Assembly: GCA_023818745.1 (NCBI GenBank)
Contig: JAMWBY010000013.1
Coordinates: 1-23,038, forward strand
Origin: Candidatus Omnitrophota bacterium
GTDB lineage: Bacteria; Ratteibacteria; UBA8468; B48-G9; JAFGKM01
Direction: 5' to 3'
DNA length: 23,038 nt
Positions 7,078 through 16,023 of the stretch are shown here, piece by piece. The notes under the pieces were generated by a model that saw nothing but the letters and a program-made list of their open reading frames with translations, had not been told where the DNA came from and searched no databases. Positions within the stretch are counted from its first letter, which is position 1, and each line of letters opens with the position of its first letter. A program made the translations under genes and the position numbers.

Positions 7078-8037
7078 ATGGAAAAAGTTAGGGTTGGAAT
7101 AATAGGAGCAGGAGGAAGAGCCAACTTTCAAACAAAATCTATAATTGATAGTGGTATAGGAGAAGTAGTTATTGTTTATTCACCCTTTCAAGAGGAAGTT
7201 AAAAGTTTTTCTGAAAAATATGGGATAAAATATACAACTTCACTTGAAGATATTTTAAACAATTCTGAAATATCCGCAGTAACCATATCAACTCCAAATG
7301 CAACACATTATGAAATTTCAAAAAAAGCACTTTTAAATAATAAAAATATTCTTGTTGAATATCCCCCAACCCTAAAAATTGAAGAAGTTGATGAATTAAT
7401 AAATATTGCAAAAGAAAAAAATCTTGTTTATTGGGTAAGTTTAACTCAACTTTTAGAAAATCCTTTTTATACAATAAAAAAGAATTTAAATATGATAGGA
7501 AGACCTTTATTTTCTTATTTTACTTACATTTCTTCTTTTTTAGGAGGATGGTATTCAGAATCTAAACTCTGTGGTCCTCTTTATATCTGGCAACATTATC
7601 ATTTCGTAAGTCAATTACTTGATATTTATAAAGATGTTGAGGAAGTGAGTGCTTTTGAGAATATTGAATATGATAAAGAAGGAAAAATGAGTTTAACATC
7701 TTCTGTAATGAATTTAAAATTTTCTTCTGGTTTTATATCAACAATTGAGTTTGCAATGGGAGTAAAAAATGCGAGAGATTTTAAATTAAAATTTGTGGGA
7801 GAAAATGGCATTTTTTATTTTGACGACGGTAAACTTTATTTTATCAATAAAGAAACAGGGAAAAAAGAAATAGGTCTTGAAGAAATTAGTACAAAAATTG
7901 ATACTTTGAACTATTTAAAAAAAGTTAGTGAAAAGAAATTAGATATAGAGACAGCAGTAAAAGCAAGGGAAGCATTAAAAATTTGTCTTTGCGCCGAAGT
8001 TTCTGCAAAAGAGAAAAAAATTGTAAAAGTTGAATAA
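7078..8037 (+). CDS. Gfo/Idh/MocA-family oxidoreductase
   Basis: The 319-residue protein opens with VRVGIIGAGGRA, the Rossmann GxGxxA-type NAD(P)-binding fingerprint (G10, G12), and continues with NATHYEISKKAL, standard for this family of sugar and inositol dehydrogenases. The usual E-K-P motif is E94-Y95-P96, so the Lys normally used in catalysis is Tyr. The C-terminal alpha/beta domain has GPLYIWQHYHFVSQLLD, where the family keeps a catalytic His. The start at 7078 is chosen over ATG 7066 because GGAGG at 7068-7072 would lie inside the longer version and is ideally placed for 7078. It is first in the operon behind the palindromic promoter. The likely substrate is a sugar or derivative; with Lys missing, a non-canonical activity is possible. 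Confidence 0.8.
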   Translation: MEKVRVGIIGAGGRANFQTKSIIDSGIGEVVIVYSPFQEEVKSFSEKYGIKYTTSLEDILNNSEISAVTISTPNATHYEISKKALLNNKNILVEYPPTLKIEEVDELINIAKEKNLVYWVSLTQLLENPFYTIKKNLNMIGRPLFSYFTYISSFLGGWYSESKLCGPLYIWQHYHFVSQLLDIYKDVEEVSAFENIEYDKEGKMSLTSSVMNLKFSSGFISTIEFAMGVKNARDFKLKFVGENGIFYFDDGKLYFINKETGKKEIGLEEISTKIDTLNYLKKVSEKKLDIETAVKAREALKICLCAEVSAKEKKIVKVE

Positions 8038-8038
8038 A

Positions 8039-9244
8039 ATGGAAATACCTGAAAGGACAGAAATAATTATAATTGGTGCTGGTTTAATGGGCTGTTCAAT
8101 TGCATATCATTTATCAAAGGAAAAAAAAGAAGTAGTTGTTTTTGAAAAAAGAAATATCGCATCTGGAGCAAGTGGAAGAAATGGTGGACAGGTAATTCAA
8201 CTTGAAGGACGAGATAAAAATCCAGAAACAATAAAAGCAAGATTAGAGATAACAAACGAAAATAATAAAATTTTAAAAACACTTGAAAAAGAATTAAACT
8301 ACAATCTGGAATATCAAAAAATTGGCAGTTTAGATATTGCTTTAACTAAACAAGAATGGGAAGATATAAAAGAAACAATAAAAGCACAGAAAAAAGCAGG
8401 TGATAAAGAAATTGAATTACTTGGGAAAAAAGAAACACTTCAATTATGTCCTCTTTTGACTGATAATGTCTTTGGTTCAAGATTTAGACCTTCTGATGGC
8501 ACAATAAATCCATTTTTTCTAACGCATGGTTTTGCTTTTAGAGCGCAGAAACTTGGTGCAAAAATTTTTACATATACGCCTGTGAAAAAAATAATTAGGG
8601 AAAATGGAAAAGCAAAAGGTGTTGAACTTGAAAATGGAAAAAAGGTCTTTTCAGATATTGTTATAAATGCTACTAATGCATGGAGTATTTTTTTATGTCC
8701 AGAAATAGATATTTTACCTTTAAGACAGGTTGCGGTTGTTACAGAACCAGTAGCAAACTTACCAGTTTATCCTATGGAAGCGTTTATAGATGGAGATGCA
8801 ATATTTACAACAACTCAAACAAAAAGTGGAAATCTTGTTGCCGGAGGATTTAGAACCCAAGCGAGAGATAGGGAAGAACATTATGATGAGTCAGTTGAAC
8901 CTATTGAACTTTCAGGTAGTTCAGCGATTTTTAAAAGGATTTTTAAAGGTCTGGGTGATATATGTATTATTCGTTCATGGAGTGGAGTTATGGCAGTTAC
9001 AGGTGATTGCCTTCCATGCATAGGTAGATATCCTGAAACAAAGAATTTATATATTTCTGCTGGTTTTTTAAATGGTATGGCTTATGGTCCAATTGTAGGA
9101 AAATTGGTAGCAGAACTTATCATTTATGGTAAAACATCTATTTCAATAGATATTTTTAAACCAGAAAGATTTTATAAGAAAAGAATAAATTGGCCCAAGT
9201 TTTATAATTACACAATTTTAGCAGAATTTTTTGCAAGGGTTTAA
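8039..9244 (+). CDS. FAD-dependent oxidoreductase, DAO/sarcosine oxidase-beta/HcnC-like catalytic subunit
   Basis: The 401-residue protein has the dinucleotide-binding motif G13-A-G15-L-M-G18, then VVVFEKRNIASGASGRNGGQ typical of the DAO superfamily (PF01266). The C-terminal FAD-contacting segment (DCLPCIGRYPETKNLYISAGFLNGMAYGP) is also present. It would oxidise a C-N bond of an amino acid or amine. ATG 8039, one base after the preceding stop, is preferred to an in-frame TTG at 8030; neither has a strong Shine-Dalgarno. The partner genes at 10285, 10599, 11671 and 12150 are the electron-transfer subunits found with HcnC, opine oxidase and multi-subunit proline or hydroxyproline dehydrogenase catalytic subunits, so it is probably the catalytic subunit of such a complex. 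The substrate is not determinable. Confidence 0.82.
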   Translation: MEIPERTEIIIIGAGLMGCSIAYHLSKEKKEVVVFEKRNIASGASGRNGGQVIQLEGRDKNPETIKARLEITNENNKILKTLEKELNYNLEYQKIGSLDIALTKQEWEDIKETIKAQKKAGDKEIELLGKKETLQLCPLLTDNVFGSRFRPSDGTINPFFLTHGFAFRAQKLGAKIFTYTPVKKIIRENGKAKGVELENGKKVFSDIVINATNAWSIFLCPEIDILPLRQVAVVTEPVANLPVYPMEAFIDGDAIFTTTQTKSGNLVAGGFRTQARDREEHYDESVEPIELSGSSAIFKRIFKGLGDICIIRSWSGVMAVTGDCLPCIGRYPETKNLYISAGFLNGMAYGPIVGKLVAELIIYGKTSISIDIFKPERFYKKRINWPKFYNYTILAEFFARV

Positions 9245-9247
9245 AAA

Positions 9248-10288
9248 ATGGGACATATAGAATTGATGAAAAACGCAATAGAGTTTAACAAACCAGAATA
9301 TTTACCTATGGAGCTTGTAGATGTTCCCAAAATTTACAATGCTTATGGAACTTTAAATCCTGAAACAGTTAAATTTATTCCTGGAACAGAAGATTTTGAT
9401 TCTGCATGGGTAACATATCACTGGACATTTGCTGAAGAAAAAAAAGAAGAAGATGGAATTTTAAGAAGAGATGAATGGGGCGTATTACAAAAAGTTCCTG
9501 TTGATGAAAAAGTTGCCTATATTATAGTTGAAAGTCCTCTTTCCAATAGAGAAAATCTGGATGATTACACTTTTCCTTCATCTGAAATTAATAATGCTTT
9601 TTTTGATAGAACTGAGAAAATTATAAAAGAAAATTATTCTGATAGATTTATATGCGGATATATTGACCCGGGGCCTTTTCTTATTGCATATAATATTTTT
9701 GGTTATCAAACATTTTTTATAAAAATTGTAGAAAATATTAACCTTGTTATAGATGTAATTGAAAAAATTTTTGAATATCAATATACTTTAATTCCTAAAT
9801 TTAAAAAAATTGGTGCTCATATGATAAATGTTATTGATGAAATTGCAGGAAATAATGGGCTGTTTTTTAATCCAGAGATATGGAAGAAACATTTTAAAAA
9901 TTACTATGAAAAATTATTTAAACTTATTCATCAGCATAATATGTATACAGGACTTCTGTTTGATGGAGATATAAGAGCAATTCTTGATGATTTATTAAAA
10001 ATTGAAATAGATGTTTTTCAGTTTGCACAACCAAATGTTATTGGGATAAAGACGATAAAAGAAAAGATAAAAGGAAAAAGATGTGTAAAATGTTCTGTTG
10101 ATATGATGAATACTCTTGCTTATGGAACACCTAAAGATGTTGAAAAAGAAGCAATTGAACTTGTGGAAAATTTAAATTCTCCCTCCGGAGGATTTATATG
10201 TAATGTTTTAAGATGGCATAGACCTGAATATCCAAGGGAGAATGTTATTTCTTCAGTTGAAGCATTCAATAAATACAGAAAAAAATGA
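9248..10288 (+). CDS. Uroporphyrinogen decarboxylase (URO-D)-like protein of the methyltransferase branch
   Basis: This 346-residue protein has the overall pattern of the URO-D/MtaA/MtbA family: DEWGVLQK near residue 77, YIDPGPFLIAYNIFG near 140 and NGLFFNPEIWKKHFKNYYEKL near 205, with a final barrel strand region CSVDMMNTLAYGTP. In the corrinoid-dependent members zinc is bound by an H-x-C in the strand corresponding to G235-L-L-F-D-G-D241 here, and those ligands are absent. True coproporphyrinogen synthesis is unlikely given the context. It sits between the catalytic flavoprotein and its electron-transfer subunits, starts 3 bp after the former and overlaps the next gene by ATGA. Function unknown; possibly methyl or carboxyl group chemistry on the same substrate. 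Confidence 0.75.
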   Translation: MGHIELMKNAIEFNKPEYLPMELVDVPKIYNAYGTLNPETVKFIPGTEDFDSAWVTYHWTFAEEKKEEDGILRRDEWGVLQKVPVDEKVAYIIVESPLSNRENLDDYTFPSSEINNAFFDRTEKIIKENYSDRFICGYIDPGPFLIAYNIFGYQTFFIKIVENINLVIDVIEKIFEYQYTLIPKFKKIGAHMINVIDEIAGNNGLFFNPEIWKKHFKNYYEKLFKLIHQHNMYTGLLFDGDIRAILDDLLKIEIDVFQFAQPNVIGIKTIKEKIKGKRCVKCSVDMMNTLAYGTPKDVEKEAIELVENLNSPSGGFICNVLRWHRPEYPRENVISSVEAFNKYRKK

Positions 10289-10620
10289 AAAAGAAGGATT
10301 TAAGAATATATAAACATCCAATACTTGGGGACATGCCAGAAAAGAAAAAAATTTATATTTATTTTAATGAAAAGAAACTTACTGCTTACGAAGGAGAGAT
10401 GATTGCTGCGGTTTTATATGCGAATGGAATTAGAAAATTAAGGAAGACAGAGAGATTTAAAAAACCAAGAGGTATTTTCTGTGCAATAGGTAGATGTACT
10501 GATTGTGTTATGACTGTTGATGGAATTCCAAATGTAAGAACATGTATAACACCTGTAAAAAATGGAATGAAGATAGAATTTCAAGTGGGACTTGGTAAAT
10601 GGAAGAAAAAGATTTGGTAA
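10285..10620 (+). CDS. HcnA-like [2Fe-2S] ferredoxin-fold subunit
   Basis: The 111-residue protein carries the plant-ferredoxin-type ligand set C66-x4-C71-x2-C74-x12-C87 (FCAIGRCTDCVMTVDG), matching the Fer2_4 domain found as the N-terminal part of sarcosine oxidase alpha and as the separate HcnA subunit. The N-terminal beta strands (KIYIYFNEKKLTAYEGEMIAAVLYANG) also fit. It should pass electrons between the two flavoproteins of the complex. Its start overlaps the upstream stop (ATGA) and its end overlaps the next gene by 22 bp, indicating tight coupling. Confidence 0.85.
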   Translation: MKKKDLRIYKHPILGDMPEKKKIYIYFNEKKLTAYEGEMIAAVLYANGIRKLRKTERFKKPRGIFCAIGRCTDCVMTVDGIPNVRTCITPVKNGMKIEFQVGLGKWKKKIW

Positions 10621-11690
10621 TAATTGGTGGAGGACCTGCTGGACTTTGTTCTGCAATTTCAGCAAGAAAAAAAGGAATAGATGTTCTTATAATAGATGAA
10701 AACTTAAGACCGGGAGGACAATTATTTAAACAAATTCATAGATTTTTTGGTTCTAAAGAGCATATGGCAGGTGTAAGGGGTTTTATTATTGGTGAAAAAT
10801 TATTAAAAGAGGTAAAAGAGTTGGGAGTAGAAGTATGGTTAAATAGTATTGCTTATGGAATTTTCAAAGATAAAATTATTGGAGTTATTAAAGATGGTAA
10901 AAATACCCATATCAAAGCAAAAAGTATCATAATTTCAACAGGAGCAACTGAAAATCCTTTGTCTTTTCCAAACTGGACTTTACCAGGAGTTATGGGAGCG
11001 GGTGCATGTCAAACAATGATAAATATTCATAGGGTTCTTCCTGGAAAAAAAGTTTTAATGATTGGTTCTGGAAATGTTGGTTTAATTGTTTCTTATCAAT
11101 TATTACAGGCAGGAGCAGAAGTTGTAGGCATTGTTGAAATAATGCCTAAAATAGGAGGATATCTTGTTCATGCAGCAAAAATTAAAAGATTTGGAGTTCC
11201 TATATATCTTTCAACTACAATTCTTGAAGGAGTAGGGAAGGATGAAATAAAAGGAGCAGTTATTTGCCCTGTTGATGAAAATTTTAAACCAATTATAAAA
11301 AGGAAAAAGTATATTGATGTGGATTTGATATGTATTGCAGTTGGACTAACTCCATTAAATGAACTTTTATATCAAGCAGGGTGTCTTTTTACCTATAAAG
11401 GGTATCTTGGTGGATTGGTTGCTCTTCATAATGAAAATATGGAAACAACAGTTGAAAATATTTTTGTTGCTGGAGATTGTTCAGGTATAGAAGAAGCATC
11501 AACTGCTATGGAAGAGGGAAAACTTGCTGGAATTGCTGCTAGTGAAAAAATAAGAAATAAAAAATGGGAAGAAGAAAAGGAGGAAATAAGAAAACACTTA
11601 AATGATTTCAGAATAGGGACTTTTGGAGAAAAGAGAAAACTGTCAAAAGAGGAAATTATAAAGGAGTATTATGAAAGAATTAAAACTTGA
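10599..11690 (+). CDS. HcnB-like NAD(P)/FAD-dependent oxidoreductase subunit
   Basis: The 363-residue protein has two nucleotide-binding motifs: G10-G-G12-P-A-G15 at the N-terminus for FAD and G156-S-G158-N-V-G161 for the second dinucleotide. FVAGDCSGIEEASTAMEEGKLAG near the end is the pyridine-nucleotide-disulfide reductase signature. RPGGQLFKQ after the first motif is typical of HcnB, opine oxidase A subunits and sarcosine oxidase alpha. The BFD-like domain often fused at the C-terminus of HcnB is here a separate gene (12150). It overlaps both neighbours by about 20 bp. Probable role: electron-transfer flavoprotein of the amine-oxidising complex. AAGGAG at the 3' end serves the next gene. 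Confidence 0.85.
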   Translation: MEEKDLVIIGGGPAGLCSAISARKKGIDVLIIDENLRPGGQLFKQIHRFFGSKEHMAGVRGFIIGEKLLKEVKELGVEVWLNSIAYGIFKDKIIGVIKDGKNTHIKAKSIIISTGATENPLSFPNWTLPGVMGAGACQTMINIHRVLPGKKVLMIGSGNVGLIVSYQLLQAGAEVVGIVEIMPKIGGYLVHAAKIKRFGVPIYLSTTILEGVGKDEIKGAVICPVDENFKPIIKRKKYIDVDLICIAVGLTPLNELLYQAGCLFTYKGYLGGLVALHNENMETTVENIFVAGDCSGIEEASTAMEEGKLAGIAASEKIRNKKWEEEKEEIRKHLNDFRIGTFGEKRKLSKEEIIKEYYERIKT

Positions 11691-12153
11691 TGAAAAAACT
11701 TATTTTAATAAAATAAGTTTTCCATCTTTTGAAAGAATAAAAAAAGGACCTGTTGCAATCATTGAATGCATTGAAGATATTCCATGTAATCCTTGTGAAA
11801 CAATATGTAAATTTGGAGCAATAAAAGTTGGTTTTCCGATTACGAATTTACCTATATTAGATGAAGAAAAATGTACTGGTTGTGGTAGATGTGTTCCTGT
11901 ATGTCCTGGCCTTGCAATATTTGTTTTAGATTATAATTTCAATGAAAAAGATTGTTTATTAACAATACCTTATGAATTTTTACCTTTACCAGAAGAAGAT
12001 GAAAAAGTTAAATGTCTTGATAGAGATGGTAAATTTGTATGTGATGGTAAAATTATAAAGGTTATTCCACCTGAAAGAAATGCTATGACAGCAATTATTA
12101 GTTTTGCTTTTCCTAAAAAATACTACAATAAGATAAGGAGTTTCAAAAGATGA
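11671..12153 (+). CDS. Two-cluster 4Fe-4S ferredoxin-type subunit
   Basis: The 160-residue protein has two Cys groups: C33-x5-C39-x2-C42-x3-C46 (IECIEDIPCNPCETICKFGA) and the standard C68-x2-C71-x2-C74-x3-C78-P (CTGCGRCVPVCP). The first is a ferredoxin motif with longer spacing between the first two Cys. A C-terminal domain of about 75 residues follows (LTIPYEFLPLPEEDEKVKCLDRDG) and is not part of a simple ferredoxin. AAGGAG upstream fits ATG 11671. Ferredoxin subunits of this type accompany multi-subunit proline dehydrogenases. It probably links the flavoproteins to a cellular electron acceptor. Confidence 0.82.
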   Translation: MKELKLDEKTYFNKISFPSFERIKKGPVAIIECIEDIPCNPCETICKFGAIKVGFPITNLPILDEEKCTGCGRCVPVCPGLAIFVLDYNFNEKDCLLTIPYEFLPLPEEDEKVKCLDRDGKFVCDGKIIKVIPPERNAMTAIISFAFPKKYYNKIRSFKR

Positions 12154-12410
12154 AAAACAAAAAAATTATTTGTAGGTGCAAAGAGATTACAGAAGAAGAA
12201 ATAATAGAAGTTATTAAAAAAGGGATTAAAGATGTTGATGGAATAAAAAGAGCACTTGGAGCAGGAATGGGACTTTGTCAAGGTAAAACATGCACAAATT
12301 TAATTATAAAAATAATAAATAGAGAAACAGGAATTCCAATTGATAAAATAAGACAACAAACAAGTAGAGCACCTGTAAGACCAATTTCAATAAAAATAAT
12401 TTCTGAATAA
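12150..12410 (+). CDS. BFD-like [2Fe-2S] protein
   Basis: The 86-residue protein has the bacterioferritin-associated-ferredoxin-like set C8-R-C10 and C43-x4-C48 in a helical fold (CRCKEITEEEI ... GAGMGLCQGKTC). The tail RQQTSRAPVRPISI is the conserved C-terminus seen after the BFD domain in HcnB and sarcosine-oxidase-alpha-like proteins. It is therefore the detached C-terminal domain of that subunit rather than an iron-storage partner. It overlaps the upstream stop by ATGA, with AAGGAG at about 12134-12139. A 14-bp gap separates it from the next gene. Confidence 0.87.
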   Translation: MKNKKIICRCKEITEEEIIEVIKKGIKDVDGIKRALGAGMGLCQGKTCTNLIIKIINRETGIPIDKIRQQTSRAPVRPISIKIISE

Positions 12411-12424
12411 AAGGATGGATTAAA

Positions 12425-14497
12425 ATGAAATGGTGGGAAAATATGCCTTTAAGAATAGTTGAGATAACAAACGCTTTTGATATTGAAAATCCACCTATTG
12501 AAAAGCAAGTAGAAATAATAAAAAAATTGGGTGGCAATGCGTGCCATTTTCATTGTATGAAATTTACGAAAGAAAAGGATGATAGTGGTTTGGATGATTA
12601 TGGATTCTATTTTGAAACAAGGCATTCTAAAAAGAAAAATCCAGATATTTTAAAATCCTTTGTTAAACTTGCCCATAAAAATAAAATAAAAGTGATTGTT
12701 TATTTCAACGTTCACTGGTATAAAAAAGAATTTGCAAAGAGAACTGGATGGGGACAGATAAGAGAGGATGGAAGTTTAATAGACAATGTATATACAACAG
12801 GTAGTTCCTTATGTATAAATAGTCCATATAGAAACTTGGTTTTTGAAATAATTGAGGACTTATGTAAATATGAAATAGATGGGATTTTTTATGATGGTCC
12901 AATATTTTTTTCAAATACATGTTATTGTGAAACTTGCAAAAAATTGTTTAAAGAAAGGTATGGACAAGATATTCCAAATAAAAGTGATTTTGAAAATCCT
13001 TTATGGAAAAAGTTAATTGAATTTCAAGTAGAATCTCTTGGAAGGTTTTTAAAAGAGACAGATGAAATTATAAAAAGTAAAAATTCTGAAATTTTATTTT
13101 ATATGAATGGAAATGCAAACTGGCCATTTTGGCCTACAGGAAGAAACAATAGAGAGATAATAAAATATACAGATATACTTGGTGCAGAAGGTGGTTTTAT
13201 CTATAATGATTTAAATTTAACGCCAATTTATAAACCAGGAATAACTGCAAAACTTTTAAATTCGCAATCAGATGGAAAACCAGTTGTTATATTTGATTGT
13301 GCAGGACATAAACCATGGAGTTGGTATTTACTTCCAGATAAAGAAGTTAAAATTTTAATGTATGAAACAATAGCAAACGGTGGAAATGTATGGATTGCAA
13401 TATTTCCAGAGGATATAAAAGAAAAAAGTGTTGTAAAAGGAATATCAGAGATAAATAAAAAAATAAAACAAAATGAAAATATTTTTTTAAAAACAAAATC
13501 AATTTCAAATGTTGCATTGGTTTATCCTTCTATTTCTGCAAATTTTTATAAAGGTTCAACTGTTCCCTTAACAGATTTTACAAAAGAAATGAAAAGAGAA
13601 AAAATAGGAGATATTTATGAAGAATTTAATGGATTTTATGAAATCTTGGTAAGAAATAAAGTTCAATTTGATATCATTGATGAAGAAAATTTAAAAGATT
13701 TATCTAAATATGAAATTCTCATTCTTCCGAATGCAAGTTGTTTATCAAAAGAGAATATTGGTTTAATAAAAAAATATGTTGAAGATGGTGGAACTTTAAT
13801 TTCTACATTTGAAACATCTTTATATGATGAAAATGGAAGAAAACTTGAAAATTTTGCCCTTTCAGAAATTTTTGGAGTTGATTTTAAAGGAGAAATTTTT
13901 GGTCCAAATAACTGGGATTACATTTTTCCTGTTTCAGATTCTCAATTTACAAAAGGAATTTCAAAGAAATATTTACCTTCTTCTGAATATGGGATAAAAA
14001 CTGAAAATAAAAATGGAAATGTTTTTATTTATTTTTATGAAAAACTTAAAGGATGTTATGATAGTGTGCCTTCTATTTCTGACATGCCTTTTGCTGTTTT
14101 TAATAAATATGGAAAAGGAAAATCAATCTATATAGGTGGAACATTTGGAGCAACATACTACAAATTTAGATTTCCAGAATATAAAATTTTAATTAAGAAT
14201 ATAGTTGAAAGACATTCAAAAAAACTTGTTGATGTTAATGAGGAATGGGTAGAAGTTATTTTAAGAAAAAAAGAAGATGAAATTTTTGTTAATCTGATAA
14301 ATTTAACAACAGGACTTAAAAGACCGATAACATATATAAAAGAAATTGAAAATTTAAAAATTGATTTGTTTTTGGAATTTAAATCTGCAAGAGCCATTTT
14401 TTCAAAAGAAAAAATTAAAATTGAAAAAAGTAAAAATTGCTCTTCTTTAATACTTCCTATTTTAAAAGAATATGAAATTATATCTCTAAAAAAATAG
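12425..14497 (+). CDS. Putative glycoside hydrolase (GHL6-type TIM barrel with GH42-like trimerisation domain)
   Basis: The 690-residue protein lacks a signal peptide and is probably cytoplasmic. Residues 1-330 form a TIM-barrel-like region with KIKVIVYFNVHWY near 95, DGIFYDGP near 155 and a Cys group C166-Y-C168-x2-C171, which recurs in the hypothetical glycosyl hydrolase 6 family (PF14871). Residues 360-570 resemble the beta-galactosidase trimerisation (flavodoxin-like) domain: YEILVRNKVQFDIIDEENL, YEILILPNASCLS and YVEDGGTLISTFET. A C-terminal beta domain follows. It lies between the oxidoreductase complex and the symporter, so it may process the imported glycoside. The Shine-Dalgarno before 12425 (GGATGGA) is moderate; ATG 12446 is a less likely start. 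Confidence 0.72.
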   Translation: MKWWENMPLRIVEITNAFDIENPPIEKQVEIIKKLGGNACHFHCMKFTKEKDDSGLDDYGFYFETRHSKKKNPDILKSFVKLAHKNKIKVIVYFNVHWYKKEFAKRTGWGQIREDGSLIDNVYTTGSSLCINSPYRNLVFEIIEDLCKYEIDGIFYDGPIFFSNTCYCETCKKLFKERYGQDIPNKSDFENPLWKKLIEFQVESLGRFLKETDEIIKSKNSEILFYMNGNANWPFWPTGRNNREIIKYTDILGAEGGFIYNDLNLTPIYKPGITAKLLNSQSDGKPVVIFDCAGHKPWSWYLLPDKEVKILMYETIANGGNVWIAIFPEDIKEKSVVKGISEINKKIKQNENIFLKTKSISNVALVYPSISANFYKGSTVPLTDFTKEMKREKIGDIYEEFNGFYEILVRNKVQFDIIDEENLKDLSKYEILILPNASCLSKENIGLIKKYVEDGGTLISTFETSLYDENGRKLENFALSEIFGVDFKGEIFGPNNWDYIFPVSDSQFTKGISKKYLPSSEYGIKTENKNGNVFIYFYEKLKGCYDSVPSISDMPFAVFNKYGKGKSIYIGGTFGATYYKFRFPEYKILIKNIVERHSKKLVDVNEEWVEVILRKKEDEIFVNLINLTTGLKRPITYIKEIENLKIDLFLEFKSARAIFSKEKIKIEKSKNCSSLILPILKEYEIISLKK

Positions 14498-14507
14498 GGA
14501 GGTTAAT

Positions 14508-15980
14508 ATGCTTGATATTATCATTGTAATTCTATATACGGTAGGGATTTTGATTTTTGGATTTTATAAAGCAAAAGAAGTTAAAAATACAGAAGATTAT
14601 CTTGTTGCAGGAAGAAAAGCCACAATCTTACCACTTATTGGAACTCTTGTAATGACTGAATTTAACACTGCAACTTTAATGGGATGGGCAAAAATTGGTT
14701 ATAGTGCTGGCTTTTTTGCAACTATGGTTCCAATTATTTTTATAGTTGGCTATGGATTTTATACTCTATTTGCATCAAAAAACTGGAAACGAGTAAATTG
14801 TATATCTGTAGCTGAAATGTTTGAAGAAAGATATGGTAAAGATGTGAGGATGATTGTAAGTATTATAAACATATTTTTACTTTTAATTTTATGTAGTGCT
14901 TATCTTAAGGCAGCATCAATAATTTTCAATATTGCTTTTGGTATTTCTTTAAATGCAACGATTATCATAATATGTCTTGTAGTTCTTGCTTTTACTCTTG
15001 CAGGAGGTCTTGTTTCTGTAATATGGACTGACCTTGCCTCATTCTTTATAACAATTATTACAGTTCCTATTTTATTTTTTATCGGACTACAAAAAAGTGG
15101 GGGATTTGAAGGACTTAAAACAGTATATTCCCCTAATTACCTTGGCTGGAAAGTTATTGAAAATTGGAATGACCCAATTCTTTCTACAAAATTTATCATT
15201 TCTTATTGTATTCTTTTAACTATGCTTTATTTTACAGCACCATGGTATGCCCAAAGGATGTTTGCGGCAAAAGATGAAAAACATGCTTACTATTCAATGG
15301 CATGGACAACTTTTTTAACATTTCTTTTATATTTTTTAATTATGGCTGTTTGTGCTTTTTCAAAAGTTGGCTGGCCCAATTTACAATATGAGAATATGTC
15401 TCTTGGACTTGCCTATGCAATAAATTACTGGGTTCCTATGGGAATAAAGGGGCTAATGCTTTCAATGATATTTGCTGTCTGTCAAACAACATTAAGTTCA
15501 ATCTGGAACACAAATGCTTCAATGATAGAACAGGATATATACGTTGGAGTTTTAAAACCAAATGCAACAGAAAGAGAAAGATTTATTTTTTCAAAAATTA
15601 TAACTCTTATACTTGCCATATTTACAATTTTTGGTTCAATTTATTTAATGAAATATATCCTTGCAATGTTATTTATTGCAGATGTTCTTTTAACTGTTTC
15701 TTTTGCACCAGCAATCGGTGCTTTTTATTTTAAATGGGCAAGTAGAAAAGGAGCGATTGCAAGTATAACTTCAACTTTGATTGTTGGAATAATTACTCTT
15801 GCTGCAAAATGGGGACCACATGGCCTTGAACATAATGAATGGATGGTTCTTTATGTTTCTATTTCCTTACCAGTTATGTTTATTTCTTTATTCCTATTTT
15901 CAAAACTCACCAAACCTGATGCAAAAGAATTAGAAAGAAGAAACAAATTTTATTTAAATTTACAGAAACAATTAGGATAA
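14508..15980 (+). CDS. Sodium:solute symporter (SSS) family transporter
   Basis: The 490-residue protein is highly hydrophobic, with about 13 membrane segments. It begins with LDIIIVILYTVGILIFGFY, followed by the SSS-family NTEDYLVAGRKATILPLIGTLVMTEFN. The family-typical AGGLVSVIWTDLASFFI is near residue 165. The family includes importers of sugars, sialic acid, amino acids, pantothenate and carboxylates, so the substrate cannot be read from sequence alone. GGGAGG lies just before ATG 14508, 10 bp after the glycoside hydrolase gene. It closes the probable 7078 operon, which supports import of that operon's substrate. Confidence 0.88.
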   Translation: MLDIIIVILYTVGILIFGFYKAKEVKNTEDYLVAGRKATILPLIGTLVMTEFNTATLMGWAKIGYSAGFFATMVPIIFIVGYGFYTLFASKNWKRVNCISVAEMFEERYGKDVRMIVSIINIFLLLILCSAYLKAASIIFNIAFGISLNATIIIICLVVLAFTLAGGLVSVIWTDLASFFITIITVPILFFIGLQKSGGFEGLKTVYSPNYLGWKVIENWNDPILSTKFIISYCILLTMLYFTAPWYAQRMFAAKDEKHAYYSMAWTTFLTFLLYFLIMAVCAFSKVGWPNLQYENMSLGLAYAINYWVPMGIKGLMLSMIFAVCQTTLSSIWNTNASMIEQDIYVGVLKPNATERERFIFSKIITLILAIFTIFGSIYLMKYILAMLFIADVLLTVSFAPAIGAFYFKWASRKGAIASITSTLIVGIITLAAKWGPHGLEHNEWMVLYVSISLPVMFISLFLFSKLTKPDAKELERRNKFYLNLQKQLG

Positions 15981-16023
15981 AAAAAATACCTATGGAATTT
16001 TTGAATAAAAATTTAATGAAAAT

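Noticed and set aside
8790..9023. Plus-strand 77-codon frame inside the DAO flavoprotein gene
   Set aside because: It is out of frame with a well-supported flavoprotein, is Gln/Leu-rich and has no recognisable features.
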